Source: Eretmocerus hayati (Eukaryota; Arthropoda; Insecta; Hymenoptera; Aphelinidae). From it: 64,000 nucleotides of DNA. The notes beneath the pieces are model-generated. The model saw only the letters and a list, made by a program, of their open reading frames with translations, was not told the origin of the DNA and ran no database searches. The stretch lies in NCBI GenBank assembly GCA_029851415.1, contig CM056742.1:152835121-152899120 (forward strand), written 5' to 3'. This document shows, piece after piece, positions 48,331-59,564 of the stretch; the first letter of the stretch is position 1, and each line of letters begins with the position of its first letter. The position numbers and the translations under genes are program-made.

Positions 48331-49712
48331 ACTGTGATATCTCAAAGACAGCGCAAAACCGGATTTAATCTCAGAATAATCCATAATCTATATAAAATCT
48401 ATAGCTATAACAATCAACCTACTCATTCGTGTTATCTACTTGGTCCATTCAGCTTTGTCTCAACATTAAACAGTAACAATAAGCGAGTTTCAAGAAGGAG
48501 AGCGGAAGGGAGTCCCGGTGAACACGTCCTCATCATCCAGATAAGAAAACTCGAATATGTTGTCGTCGGTAGGGGGGCATCTCTCTTTTTCTCTTACGTA
48601 TATCCGGCACTTGGGTACGTACAGAGTTAACGAGCTGCGATGAGCAAAGCTTGCAAGTACGAGAAACAGCGCGCAGGGCATTCAAATGCGTTAAAAAAAA
48701 AAAAAAAAAAAAGCATCTTGGTGGACGGAAACGTACGCACTTATCGGTTGGCTGCGTCTCCTTGTACACAGTATTCATGCATATATACACCCGCGCATCT
48801 ACAATACATAACATGGATAGTATGGCTACTACTTTAGTACTGGTCATACCATATGTTTTATGTAGGCTTTGTACGCGCATTATATGTATACGCTCGCGAT
48901 TTAAAGCTTGCCCTTAACGGTACTTGGTTCCTGCATATATTTACACATGCATGCATGCATGGTTTCGTGATGGTCAAGAACTTGTCCTCGAGCGAGAGCT
49001 TTGCAAATGTATCGCATTGCATGCACTTAGTGTTTGTATATTTCAAGTTCAAAGTCTGTGGACTACTTGAAAAGTCTAAGAACTATATATCATCTTGCAA
49101 GAATAGCACGGAAGTATCATTTGGTCATCTCAGGGATGTAACGGCTTCAGCTAAGCTGGTGAGCCCAGATGATATTATGCTAAATGCCATCACACATCGT
49201 GGTCGAGCAGTCTGATGAAGCTTGCCTCCTATCGTATTCATGACTAATATCCGCTTCTTTTTATCTATTATAGAATTTGTTATTCTGAGAAAAACAGATT
49301 GGGAATTCCGAGTTGGCCAGGTTCATTGTCATTTTGAGGAAAGTGTGTATTTAATTAGAATGTTTTCTCCACATGAGTTTAAATGTGTCGATTGTAATAT
49401 TGTGATAGTATATTCGTGATTCATCTCAAAATTGTGATTGTCGATATGGATTTCTCGCTCAAATATTATTATATCAAAGCAATATACAAAAATGATAAAA
49501 CTGAGGTTGCAAAAGAAGCTCATGGTATATAACTATACCCAGCGTGGATAGAAATCGTATTGTTGGATGACGATATCGACATTTATGATATTATAATACG
49601 TGAATGGTAATATAATTCCGAAGAGATACGGTTATATTTTGTTACAAGAGCTCACACTTTGGAGTTTGTGCAGCATGCCTCAACAAAAACCAAAGTGAAA
49701 ATAACATGTACA
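48331..49712. other. Intergenic or intronic, no gene seen
   Basis: It contains an A-run of about 20 bases near 48693-48712 that could mark an old retroposed insertion, and alternating 'catgcatgcatg' near 48948-48962. The frames of 60-120 codons here show no family similarity. Confidence 0.45.
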
Positions 49713-50627
49713 CTCCAAACCAGAGTTGTTAAAATCCACTGCACGTGTATTACACGTACATGTAATACACGTGCATTTGTGCATTCGTGCATCAAGCTTT
49801 CTGCTCCGGAGGGTTAGGTCTTCTGCATGTTTACTTTTTGGAAATTGAGTTTTTCCGAGTGAAGGACAAATCTCACCAAGATTATGATACGTAGGAAAGT
49901 TAGATAACTGTGACCAGCAACCCAAAATGATCAAATTTGGAGGCCAGAGTAATTAAAACTGTTGATAATGGGGTGATTTCTATCGAAATTTAAAACACCC
50001 AAAACAACACTTGCATTACTCCCCAGTTGATCGACAAAGTCTTTAAAATATTTTGGGGCGTAAAGAATCAGCCACCTTATTTATTATGCTGCGTACGTTG
50101 ATTATTACCTGTGAAAGGCCAAGTTTCAATCAGTGAACAATCTGACTATGCCATCCGGAGTAACCCAGTGTTTACGTAGTGTTTGTTGACTGTAAATCGA
50201 GCTTTTATGATAGAAAGTAATTGACTTTGAGTAGTGACTGATAAAAGGATTGGTTAATGGACTGTTGATCACCAAAATGTGATAAAAATTCGTCCAAAAT
50301 CTGTAGTTTACTACCATCAACCGGGGAGGAAAGCATGTGTCTTGATTCCACAGGAATACCTCATTTCAACAGCTTGATCATCACTTTGGCCTCCCCTTTT
50401 CGTCTTTTTGGGTTGTAAGCTACAGTTATCCAACTTTTTGTGAGTCATGATCTCGAGATTACTTATTTTCCGTTCGGAAAAACTCAATTTTCAAAAAGTA
50501 AACATACAGACGACCTAACCTTCCGGAGCAGAAAGCTCGATGCACGAATGCACGAATGCACAAATGCACGTGTATTACACGTACGTGTAATGCACGTGCA
50601 GTGGATTTTAACAACTCTGCTCCAAAC
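49713..50627. mobile_element. Non-autonomous hAT element with 8-bp target duplication
   Basis: The 8-base sequence CTCCAAAC occurs exactly at 49713-49720 and again at 50620-50627, flanking an 899-bp element (49721-50619). The ends are inverted copies over about 140 bp and start CAGAGTTGTTAAAATCCACT, with the CAG-type terminus common in hAT transposons. Each arm contains a short palindrome, 'attacacgta.atgtaat'. An 8-bp duplication is the hAT hallmark. No transposase frame exists inside, so it would depend on a copy elsewhere. Confidence 0.85.
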
Positions 50628-51857
50628 CATCCTACGGATGTGTTGAATCGGTGACCGCGGTAATTCCAATCCGGTTTCGACTATCTAGCCGTCACAACGT
50701 TGACTAGGATGAAGCTACAAGTACTTCAAAAGGCGCAAAATGAGGGTTTTGATCTCAGCGATCCAGTGTCCAATTCAATATTGAGATCAGAGTTACAATA
50801 AGTTTCAGAATTTTGAGAAGATAGGGTGGCCCCAAAACGAACCGGGCCAACGAGGTAATTCGGACCGCTATCAAGAAAACATAAATATCGATCGAGATTG
50901 CCTTTTTTCACAGAAGAGTTAATACTGTGACATGTTCCCTTTCCATTCAGAAGTTTCCAAAAACATCATCTGATGAAGTTTGTTTTGGAAATTGCCTCAA
51001 GGAGACAAGATTTTTACAAAACAGTCTTCTTGTTCTTCATCCTAGCCGAGATCCTAGCAGTCAACACCTCGGTCAGCACCTTATAGGTTGACCTATTATG
51101 TCCCGTACATACCGCCCTCGTCCTTCTGGCTTCAATGTATCCCCATGGATGACTTTCATTCGGTTCGGGTCGCAGTTCGGAAACAAGACTGCCAATCTAA
51201 AATTTCCTCAGGATCAAAGTTCCACAGTGAATAACGAGACAAAAGTGCTAGAGTTTCGTAAACATTCATTCTAATACATAAAGAACATTGAGATTCAAAT
51301 GAGAACTCAGAATATTCAATTCATTTCTTTACAATGTATGATTAGCTATGAAGTTGCAGCGGCCTCAGAGTCGCTCATAAATTGTAATTCGGACCGAGTT
51401 CGGACAGTCATTCCAATCAAAATTTCTCAAGTAACTTTTTTGGTCCAAAATTAATTGTTTCTAGATCCAACGGGATGGAGGGTGAAGTGATTTTGAAAAA
51501 AATAAACACGATATTCATACATGAACTGATACCTCTACCTGAAATCAAATTCCAGAGAAGAAATACTATTTTTCGATTCGAGAGTGGGAAGTTTGATTGT
51601 ATTTTGTGATTTTTTTCACCCCGAGCCCTGGCATGGGTCAAAATGATCACGAGTCAAGCAAAAAACTTGCTGGTCGAGTGTCGAAATACGTATTTTTACC
51701 GGCTGGGCATAGACCAGTGCTTTAAGCTCATAAGCAGAGTCCGGGGGCTTCGGGAGCTAGACCCGTCTAAAACTCTGCAAATCATCTCCTTTGGAACCAA
51801 AACATGATACCTAAAAGTCACAAAGTCTAACGCTCAAGCGATTCCGAACTGCAGACC
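50628..51857. other. Intergenic or intronic, no gene seen
   Basis: No credible coding frame and no repeat structure that I could resolve. Confidence 0.5.
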
Positions 51858-52826
51858 TATTGGCTATGGGAAGTATGAGTTTCAGCGCCTCCGTGCGGCG
51901 GAAAACGGCATGCCACGGGAGGGAGCAGTCGAACGTGTTTATATGTGGTTTAGTGCGGGTTTCGGTCTTCTTATGCATTTAGCTCAAAAACCACAGCTCG
52001 GATGTGGCAACAGTATGCGAGGCGATTGTACGATTTTCAAAAACGAAGAGTTTGAGTGCTTGCGAGTCCGAATCCGAGCAAAATTGAGTAAACTAGAGCG
52101 AGTTGAAATTTTTGCCTATGCTTTTTGCATGGGCGCGAGCATGAGCGTTGTGGCCACTGCTCAACCACCGCTTCTGCCTCGACTCGCTCCGATATTTTTC
52201 TCGCTTCGGGCTCTGTGAATCCCTCAATAATGGTCTGATTGACATGTGTGATAGCTCAAAATTTTCGCAATTAAAAATCTAACAACTTTCTCGCTTACTG
52301 TTACGAGGGTTGAGCAACGGTTTTGTCAAAAATCAAGGTCAGAAATAGAGCATGCAAATTTAGGCGCGTGGTAGGGGTTTTCCTTCATTTTTGAGAGAAC
52401 CTATCGCTCAAACCTCGTAACAATGAGCGAGAAAGTTGTTAGATTTTTAATTGCGAAAATTTTGAGCTATCATACATGCCAATCAGAACATTATTAAAGG
52501 ATTCACAGAGCCCGAAGCGAGAAAAATATCGGAGCGAGTCGGGGCAGAAGCGGTGGTTGAGCGCTCATGCTCGCGCCCATGCAAAAAGCATAGGCAAAAA
52601 TTTCAACTCACTCTAGTTAACTCAATTGAGCTCGGATTCGGACTCACAAGCGCTCAAACTCTTCGTTTTCGAAAACCCCACAATCGCCTCGCATACTGTT
52701 GCCACATCCGAGCTGTGGTTTTTGAGCTAAATGCATAAGAAGACCGAAGCCCGCACTAAACCACATATAAACACGTTCGACTCCGCCGCGCGGAGGCGCT
52801 GAAACTCATACTTCCCATAGCCAATA
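51858..52826. mobile_element. Long palindromic TA-flanked foldback MITE
   Basis: TA at 51858-51859 and 52825-52826 bounds a 965-bp element that is almost entirely one inverted repeat. The left arm runs 51860 to about 52316 and the right arm about 52411 to 52824, with a loop of under 100 bases. The ends start TTGGCTATGGGAAGTATGAG on both sides. The plus-strand frame at 51910-52218 lies in one arm and is likely non-coding. TA duplication suggests Tc1/mariner mobilisation. Confidence 0.8.
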
Positions 52827-54471
52827 CATTACAGTATACGTGGAAAAATGATACATATAGTTTGGAACTTTCATACGAGTGGATATTTTGGGCTGTGGCA
52901 CTTTTGAGTTGTAAACCTTTCGGCTTGTGGAACGTTTTGGTCCGGAAGTTTTGTCTGTATGGAATTTTTGGTTTGGAACGTCTGGACCTCAATCATACTA
53001 AGATTGGCCGAATCAAGAAGAATTTGGCTCCGATTTTACTAAACGCAATTTCTTTCGCGATGTCTTATTTGTGTATAAGAAAAAAAAGAAAAACTCGCTA
53101 TACATTTCCTGGAAGACGCAGGAATCATTCGGAGTCAGTCTAATTCCAGTTACTTTCTCATGTTCTCACATAACAAACGTAACAAATTTACGCAAAGGTC
53201 AGGAAGTGTCGATTCGTGAGATTGACATATGGGCGCATGTTGGGTTATAGGGGGGGAGGTTAGGTACACGCACGACGCGGAGTCCAAAACGAGACTTGAA
53301 ACCACCCTGTAGGATACACGAGTCGAAAGTCAGAGAAATATTATTTTCGAAAATTCCCCAGGGTCATTTTGATTCCCCCTCTGATTTCATTTAGTGACCT
53401 TCCAATATATTCTCTAACTCGAGGTCGATGACCGAAACACCTCATTTGCAAAGATGTATCAGTCATGTACAGCATCGGGTAAGATGGACGAATCTGGAAC
53501 GCCTCGCAATTATATCGACATACATTCTATATTAGCGTCATCCAAGGAAGAGGCAGAAGGAAGAGTACGTATACGCACTGGCATGGCGAGGCCTATTGTA
53601 ATACGAATCGGACAATGGGTCGTTGCAGAACGTGCTATATCTTACATTACAGCAAAATCTGGCTATTTACAGTGTATGTGTATAAGTTTGAAAACAAGAA
53701 GAAAAGCGCCACGCAACACTTTTTATTATCCTTTTTTTTTGGCTTGCGAACTCCACCTCTTATATTCGTGTAAGGATGCGATCGCCTAGACGCCTACTCG
53801 TCTATTCTGCCGCATATCGTTTTGCAAATATTTACATTTAATTTTAGCGGCGACTTTTGCCCGCATATATCTCTCTTTGGAAAAAATATAAACCAAGCGA
53901 TCTCGCCGATTGGCTTGGACGCATGAAGTTGATATACCTATCCTGTCACATGCGTGTTATTTGTACAGAAAGCGGCCCACGCTCACTGTTCAACGTCCAC
54001 GTCGCGACTTGCTTTCTCACCCTTATCATATCGGTCCAACCCTATGGATACTTGCCACCCAATCCATGCATGATACAACGAAGGTGAACTCGATGAAAAA
54101 TTTTGAATCTTTCTCGTACCCACGAGCTACCGTGGTTGATTGGCATGGTTACAGTGAGTCTACGTGTACTTCACTCGATTTCAACGTCGAACTATCTTTC
54201 GCATGGTCTCATTCTTTGGAGTAACTATGCCGTATGCATGCATGCATCTAAGTCATACATTTTCTTCTCTCTACGATGGCAGATTTTAGATCCTCTCCTA
54301 CCCACTCATCCTCACACTATTGACATATGATTATTATCGCGGAAACTTACGCGGGACTTGTAATGGTTTTCCATTTAGACTAGTAAGCTATTGCAATTTC
54401 CCTACACGTATTTTGTTGGAATACACTTGGTATTAAAGTTTCAAGTCGAACTGTCGAATATATATATATAT
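52827..54471. other. Intergenic or intronic, no gene seen
   Basis: Frames at 53454-53789 and 53857-54224 lack any domain similarity or splice support. An (AT)n stretch at 54460-54471 directly precedes the foldback element and may be its insertion target. Confidence 0.45.
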
Positions 54472-54477
54472 CGTCGC

Positions 54478-54925
54478 CCCCGAAGAAGAAAAACACTTTC
54501 TGGATTACCGGTGAAGAGTAACACCTTCTGGATGCATTTATGAAAAGAAACACCATCTGTATCCCAGGACGAAGATTAACACGTATTTCTAACCAGCGAC
54601 GAAGAATAACGCCCGGCAGTAGCTTCCGACGAATAGTAACACCCGCTCGTAACTACCGGCGAATATGAACACGTTGCCCGTAGTAGCGACGAAAAGTAAC
54701 ATTTGCCGGAAGCTCGGACGAAAAAGAACACGTGTTGTATGCCCCGACGAAAAAAAAAACACGTGCCGTATGCCCCGACGAAAAAGAACACCTGCCGTAT
54801 GCCCCGACGAAAAAAACACCTACTGTATGCCCGGACGAAAAAAAACACCTGCCGTATGCCCCGACGAAAAAAAAAAACATCTACTGTATGCCCAGACGAA
54901 GAAAAACACCTGGTGGTAATAACCG
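54478..54925. repeat. Left tandem array of the foldback element
   Basis: About 15 units of 28-32 bp, each starting 'gacgaa' followed by an A-rich run and 'acacc'. Length differences between units come mostly from the A-run. Frames running along the array are repeat translations. Confidence 0.85.
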
Positions 54926-55067
54926 GAGTTATCTCTGAAAAAATGATAATTTCAATGTTTTCTGTCAGAGAATATCAATGTATCTAACAACGAATAACAA
55001 CGAATAACTAGTCTAACAATGAATCTGCGAAAAATGAGCAAAGCAAAACTTTGAAGGCAAGAAAACG

Positions 55068-55930
55068 TTGACATCTGGAGTTTTTTTCTGCGAACATAAT
55101 ATGTCACAACAAAACATACTTTCGAAGAAAATGTTTAGAATAGGACTCCTAGGAATTCAGTTTTTCATGTATTCGATATTTCCCCCCATAAAAAGCAGCT
55201 ATAAATTGAAAACTTTATTCAAAAGCAATATTGTCATAGACATTTTAAATCACGCAATAATCCTGTCAGTACTTGTAACTAAGATCGAAGCATGCGCACT
55301 GTACCGAGAAACCCCTTTCTTTGTTAGAAATACTCATTGTAAGTCCAAAACGATACACGAATGCACGCTTGAAGGGAATCATAGAATCTTACAGGTAAGA
55401 GAAGCAATCTTATTGTCTACCTTTGAACTGACTTGGAACCAAGAGAAGAATCTGAGATATGATTTTTTGTGAGCGACACGTGAAGCTCTCCAATATATAG
55501 ACTAAACCGTGACACGGCCTTTTTCGAAGATTAATAATTTTGGAGTGTAATAACAAATCTAGACAAGAACGAAACCAAATAACTTCTGAGACCTCCTAAA
55601 TTTGATCCCGAGTTCAGGAATTCGATTGACAAAGTATACCGTGAACTGAACGTCCTTCGATAGGAAAAAATTCAGAGAGGAAATGAGGAAGAAGATACAG
55701 CTGCCTCACACTATGCAATAATTGCGGGGGTGTTTCAGGTGAAAAAAGAAAAAAAATACGATGGACTAGAATTATCGTATATATTTCCAGGAGAGAGAGA
55801 GAGAGAGAGAGAGAGAATAGTTTTGACGAATGTCAGCAGTAAGAATCATGCAATGGGTGATATTTACGAGACGTTCTTGGCTTGGGGCAGAGGTGATGAT
55901 GCTCTCTGCTGCTGCAACGCCCAGACATAA
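55068..55930 (+). CDS. Possible passenger gene inside the foldback element
   Basis: A frame from 55068 ends at a consensus donor (CAG|GTAAGA) at 55394. A later frame, 55739-55930, follows an acceptor (TGTTTCAG) in the same phase. Together they would encode 172 residues. A hydrophobic stretch (about residues 23-38, around 'MFRIGLLGIQFFMYSIF') could be a signal or membrane segment if translation begins at the Met near residue 22. The second part contains an (ER)n tract from a (GA)n microsatellite and ends in a Cys-rich 'DDALCCCNAQT'. I do not recognise it and it is not a known transposase. Support is phase compatibility only. Confidence 0.2.
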
Positions 55931-55994
55931 TTCTTCCTTCAAATATGAATTGGAGCGCCTCCTAACAGTATAAAAACCCCCCAGATGTTCTCTT

Positions 55995-56364
55995 TGCCGA
56001 ACGATAATGAAAGGTGTTTTTTTTTCGTCGGGGCTCACGGTAAGTGTTTTTCTTCGTCCGGGCATACGGCAGGTGTTTTTCTTCGTCCGGGCATACGGCA
56101 GGTGTTTTTTTTCATCGGGGCATCCGGCAGGTGTTTCTCTTCGTCCGGGCTTACGGGAGGTGTTTTTCTTCGTCCGGGCATTCGGCAAACGTTACTTTTC
56201 GGCGGTGATCACGACCAAGTGTTATTTTTCGAGGCGGGTACGGGAGAAGTGCTACTCTTCGACGCTTGATACATATCGTGTTACTTTTCGTCGGTGACTA
56301 ACACGCAGGTGTTAGTCTTCGTCGCTTGATAGTATGCAAGTGTTTTTCTTCTTTGGGGGCGACG
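55995..56364. repeat. Right tandem array of the foldback element
   Basis: About 12 units of 28-31 bp, inverted relative to the left array; the best-conserved ones read 'gtgtttttcttcgtccgggc' and lie nearest the element centre. The long minus-strand frame that enters this array is an artefact. Confidence 0.85.
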
Positions 56365-57789
56365 ATATATTCCAAAGGTTAAGAGTTGAAATGACAGTTT
56401 GATGTACTGTATTAACCGTAATAACTGGAGTTTCAAGCATACTTTTAGTGCTAGGGTCGAGGTAATCAATACATCGGGGTTGCTCAAATTTTAGCCTTGA
56501 AATTCAATAATAAAGCAAATATTTTCCGTAGGTATTATGTCCAGAATGGTCAGTTCAGTCCCGGAGCCATGTGCCTCTTTCTTGTAATCGAATTTTCACT
56601 AAAAATAAGACATTTTCTAAGAGTAACAACAGCGGATCCCAAAATCCCTCTGAACGCTTTTGGCACAGTCAAAATTTCAAGGATACGTGTCAAATAATCG
56701 AATCCCAGTGTGAGAAAAAGCCTAAAATCTGAATTTCGAGCACTGCAATATCACTTATGGCCGGAAATAAGCGATGTAATTCTTTGCAATTTTGTCAGTT
56801 CCATGTGTACCACATCAACCTACTAAGATACAATTCATCTAGGCGAGAACAATCCCACTAAAGTATGATGGGATTGGATGGAATCTTCGCGGAGGAGTTC
56901 CCATTTCAACTCCCCTATTTTTGCGATCAAATTTTAGGGCGAGATGTCAGTTCAATGTAAGCCAGTTCCGTGGACTCAAAACCCGTTCTTTGGGATACTC
57001 AATAGCACGGAGAGATGGAGATACGAAAGTATCCACAGCATGTATTTCCAACGATTTCCAAGCCAAATCAACCATCTAAACACGAATTTCAAGGTCATAC
57101 GGTCCCATTGCATCAGGATTTCTTGCTAGGCAAAGAGACGTCGAAAACCCGAAATGTAAACTCCATGGACCACTTTCCCTATGTCTCACTCATGTGAAAA
57201 TCACATATAATCTTCTAACTCGTTTCAAAAACTTTCTACATATGTATCAACTCGATAAGCAAAAAGGCATGGGAAAAAATAGGATAGACATGCGCGGCAT
57301 CAATCTTCAACTTCTGGATTTTAAAGACCAAAGCGTGTAAGTTTTCGTCATAAAACTCATGTACGAAATTTGAAAATTCATTGAATTCGGTTTGCACGAA
57401 TTTAGATAACGCAAGGAGGCGACTGAGGTGTGACGACCCTCCGATCCGAGTTAACGGGACCCCGTATCCGGGCCTTGGCTGAATACATTGGTATTAGGGA
57501 AGAGTCTCGCCCTGAAACTAGGGCTCGTGTTGCTCCGGCTCCTCCCGTGAACCCGTGAACCGCAAGAAAGGCAGGACCACATTAGTGGATCAGACTCGGG
57601 GTTTGACAACCACCCGCCATGGTTAGCGCCCGCCAGAGTACGGAGACCGTACATCTCCATCCGGTGGCCACGGCAGCGATATTGTCCGGATACTAAATGA
57701 GTCGTGTGACTCGTCATGACCGAGCTGCTCCCAAAGGTGACTCGCCCCGCGGCCTGTATGACTCGCTCATCAGAGAATCGAGAGGTCCC
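56365..57789. other. Intergenic; GC-rich retroelement-like stretch at its end
   Basis: AT-rich to about 57410. From 57417 the sequence becomes GC-rich and resembles a retroelement non-coding or gag-proximal region, but I cannot identify a coding frame. The 153-codon minus-strand frame at 57451-57912 has no recognisable domain. Confidence 0.4.
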
Positions 57790-57837
57790 TGGGCTTAGCG
57801 GAGCCCAAATGAGCCTCAAGCCCTTTCCCGGGAGAGA

Positions 57838-58036
57838 AGAGAAATGAAGGTACCCAGAAGGGTATTGTCCAATGGGCTTCCAATCCCGAGATACAGCTAT
57901 GGAAATTAGCATTGTTCATTTAGACCCATGTTAAAATGACACATATTTTGATATGCTGACAATGCTAACCTCTATGGCTGTATCTTGGGATAGGAGCCCC
58001 CTTGGACGAAACCCTTTTGGGTACCTTCATTTCTCA
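57838..58036. repeat. Inverted repeat, ~80-bp arms
   Basis: 57838-57917 and 57953-58036 are diverged inverted copies sharing 'gaaatgaaggtaccca' and 'agatacagc'. The right arm belongs to the same repeat family as the copy at 43549-43660. Confidence 0.65.
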
Positions 58037-58199
58037 CCAAAACAAGAAGATTCCCAAAGTTTCGTGAAGATCCAGGACCCGCAAGCTTGGTGCTCCCCTT
58101 TTCAGAGTCGCCGTACAATCCTCCTTTGCTTATTACCCAAAAAAGCGGATTCTCAAGGCAGAAAGAAATGGAGACTAGTAATTACCTTTTGACTACTAA

Positions 58200-59564
58200 A
58201 TGAGAAAACAACAGCGCCTGCTTATCCCCTGCCAAACATAGAAGACATTTTGGATCGAATAGGGTAGTGCAAGTATTATTCCACCCTTGACCTGGCTCAG
58301 GGCTATTACCAGTGCTGCAGCCCCCGAATCAGCCCCTCTCACAGCTTTCAGTTATGACCGGCTTCATTTCCAATATCGCCGTTTTGCGATTGGATGAAAG
58401 GCTGCCCCAGCCACTTTCTCTGCATTAGTAGATCGTGTTTCGAGTGGGTTGAACAATATAGATTGTCTGATTTATATGGATGACCTGATTGTATTCTCTC
58501 CGTTGATCAAACGACATCCAGAGCAGATGGAAAAACTGTTAGGGCTACTTAGTTAGTGGCCACCCCAACCCTGCATCCAGACAAATGTTTCTTTCTACGC
58601 TGAGAAGAGGCCTATTCGGGTCATGTGATATCAGAACAAATATTGGGGCTGAATCCTAAGAAGGTTCAAGCCATCTCAGAGTTCCCACGGCCCGGGAATA
58701 ATGAAAATGTCAAGCAACTTATGGGGCTGTCCGCTTGTTATCGACCGTTCATACCAAATTTTGCAAGCTGGTCACGCCCATTCGCTCAACTTTTTAAGAA
58801 AGATGCCCCTTTCATACGGGGTGGCACACAGGAAAAATCTTTTGAGGCCATCAGGCGCATATTATGTACACTGCCTCTGTTGTAGTAACATGACTGGTCT
58901 CGTGAATTTTGTTACCTGTGATAGTAGTCAAACCAGCATGGTAGCCATACTGCCTCGAGGTCCTATTGACATGAACTTGCCAATTGCCTATGCGTCACGC
59001 ATGTCTCATAGAAGTGAAATGCATTATTCGACAACCGAGAAAGAGCTGTTGTGTTTCGTGTTTGCGGCATCCCATTGGCACCCCCATTTGTATGGGCGGA
59101 AATTCACGTTTATAACTGATCACCGACCTTTGGTATGGTTACATAATGTCAAGGATCCGGAATCGAGATTATTGCGTTGGGAAATAAAGCTCCTTGACTT
59201 CCATCATGACGTGGTGCACAAGAGCGGAAATATAAACACCAATGCAGATGCCCTCTCTCGGAATCCAATTCCAATCCAAGCCTCCGAATTAAAGCCATTG
59301 AATGCCTCTGATCCCGACAGTGGTGAACACACGATTGGCGGCGCGGCTAACATGGGCTCTGAAGGGAGAGAAGCTCGATTGATTTCAGCAAATCATGAGG
59401 TGATAGACTGGAAGTGTTACATTGTTAACGCGACAGAGATGCAAGCTCACTCGTTCAACTCTAAAGGCAGTGTCCCGCGAGAATCTGCTCAAAATTTCTA
59501 CGCCGAAAGCGAGATAGGAGCTCGCTCGTTCAGGCCCGACGCAATTACTACACAGGAAATTTGA
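58200..59564 (+). pseudogene. Decayed Ty3/gypsy pol (RT and RNase H)
   Basis: A reverse-transcriptase fragment starts near 58216 ('YPLPNIEDIL' type) and reaches the active-site motif YMDD at 58473-58484, but it holds several stops and a frame change. The connection region follows in 58625-58885 ('LGLNPKKVQAISEFPRP', 'KQLMGL'). After a further frame change the RNase H domain is intact to about 59275: 'VTCDSSQ', 'TEKELLCFV', 'FITDHRPLVW' and 'NTNADALSRN' supply the expected acidic residues. No integrase is recognisable downstream. The pol segment is dead as a gene. Ends or LTRs belonging to it were not identified. Confidence 0.85.

Larger units (their letters stand above)
54472..56364. mobile_element. 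Foldback element with tandem-array arms
   Basis: The element begins CGTCGCCCCCGAAGAAG at 54472 and ends with an inverted copy (GGGGGCGACG) at 56364. Each arm is a tandem array of about 29-31-bp units, roughly 15 on the left and 12 on the right in opposite orientation. Inner units are nearly identical ('gccgtatgccccgacgaaaa') and outer ones are diverged. AT-rich 'atatat' flanks both ends. This architecture is that of Drosophila FB (foldback) transposons. The central 1.05 kb is unique and contains a possible spliced gene. Confidence 0.85.

Noticed and set aside
51910..52218. 102-codon frame
   Set aside because: It is contained in one arm of a palindromic MITE; the other arm carries a broken mirror copy.
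54478..54925. Regularly spaced ~30-bp repeats that could suggest a CRISPR array
   Set aside because: Units are contiguous with no unique spacers, vary in length and sit in a eukaryotic foldback arm.
54576..54987. Several overlapping frames encoding repeated 'CRMPRRKK' or 'FFFVGAYG' peptides
   Set aside because: They are six-frame translations of the 30-bp tandem units in the foldback arms; the same applies at 55772-56297.
57451..57912. 153-codon minus-strand frame
   Set aside because: It lies in GC-rich repeat sequence opposite in strand to the pol remnant, with no recognisable domain.
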